NCBI GenBank assembly: GCA_015654495.1
Contig: JAATGW010000791.1
Coordinates: 1-6,513 of the forward strand
DNA: 6,513 nt
Direction of reading: 5' to 3'
Source of the DNA: Chitinophagales bacterium
GTDB lineage: Bacteria; Bacteroidota; Bacteroidia; Chitinophagales; Chitinophagaceae
The number at the start of each line of letters is the position of its first letter. Position 1 is the stretch's first letter. Of the stretch, positions 6,257-6,513 are shown piece after piece. Made by a program: the position numbers and the translations under genes. The notes under the pieces are model-generated. The model worked only from the letters and a program-made list of their open reading frames with translations, had not been told where the DNA came from and searched no databases.

Positions 6257-6362
6257 TCATGCAAATCCTGGAACTCTTTCTTTAGCCAACCACGCTGGTT
6301 ATGACTTTAGTTAAATTTTGAAAAAGCTATCTGCTAAGTACAGCCTATTTATCCCTATTGCA

Positions 6363-6513
6363 TCAGTTTCCCGCCTCTACATATTCCGCGTGAAATGCAA
6401 CCACTCTTTGATTCAAAATCAGATCCTGTTGCCTGAGTTGTTTTTTTAAAATTATTCCTTCAAGAGTTCTGCATCGGCTCAGGGCTGTGTATACCTGTCC
6501 GCTTGTGAATGCC
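6363..6513 (-). CDS. PIF1/RecD-like DNA helicase, C-terminal fragment (runs off the window)
   Basis: The last 49 codons of a gene entering from the right edge; the first complete codon is at 6512-6510 and the stop TGA is at 6363-6365. The reading AFTSGQVYTALSRCRTLEGI, followed by ILKKQL and NQRVVAFHAEYVEAGN, matches the UvrD_C_2 end of superfamily 1B helicases of the PIF1/RecD type. In these the QVYxALSRCR segment is the conserved motif VI, whose arginine contacts ATP. The protein would unwind DNA using ATP. It ends only about 30 residues after motif VI, so it lacks the extra C-terminal domain found in some Bacteroidota relatives. The motor core and motifs I-V lie outside the window. The family call rests on this one short, distinctive motif. 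Confidence 0.75.
   Translation of the reverse strand, partial: AFTSGQVYTALSRCRTLEGIILKKQLRQQDLILNQRVVAFHAEYVEAGN

Noticed and set aside
6288..6300. AACCA-CGC-TGGTT dyad downstream of the helicase stop, as a terminator
   Set aside because: Only a 5-bp stem with a 3-nt loop and no T-run on the minus strand; not a convincing terminator.

Overview
The window looks like chromosomal DNA of a Bacteroidota bacterium, most plausibly of the Chitinophagaceae/Sphingobacteria type. The reasons are family-level: a transmembrane winged-helix regulator, a small DoxX protein ending in a GPGKWSLD-type segment, a secreted stand-alone Reg_prop propeller, a lipoprotein with an ASC lipobox, general absence of Shine-Dalgarno sequences, and TAnnTTTG-like -7 elements. 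The genus cannot be fixed from the sequence alone.

Layout. 1-380 has no convincing gene but holds an imperfect 24-nt repeat. 381-1232 (-) encodes a membrane-anchored one-component regulator with a C-terminal OmpR/PhoB-type DNA-binding domain. It is divergent from a DoxX-family membrane protein (+, best start 1405). The shared intergenic region carries six TGTAAA/TTTAC half-sites, two pairs in opposite orientation, at 10-11 bp spacing, which look like operators for this type of regulator. 1966-3129 (+) encodes an exported seven-repeat beta-propeller. 3130-3722 is a gene-poor stretch between convergent genes, with decayed short tandem repeats and hairpins.

3723-4862 (-) is a class II Fic protein (putative AMP transferase) with an N-terminal inhibitory helix and a C-terminal winged helix. 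Immediately upstream are three 12-bp repeats in alternating orientation with an exact 20-bp period, a strong candidate operator. 5064-5864 (-) is an unrecognised lipoprotein. 5948-6256 (-) is an open frame that reads like protein but has no normal start codon, probably a gene remnant. The right edge cuts the last 49 codons of a PIF1/RecD-like helicase (-), ending at 6363.

The regulator and DoxX are probably one regulatory unit. Fic appears self-contained and possibly autoregulated. I see no phage, insertion sequence, CRISPR array, tRNA or rRNA. The most interesting structure is the two ordered repeat arrays at 1283-1367 and 4862-4920.
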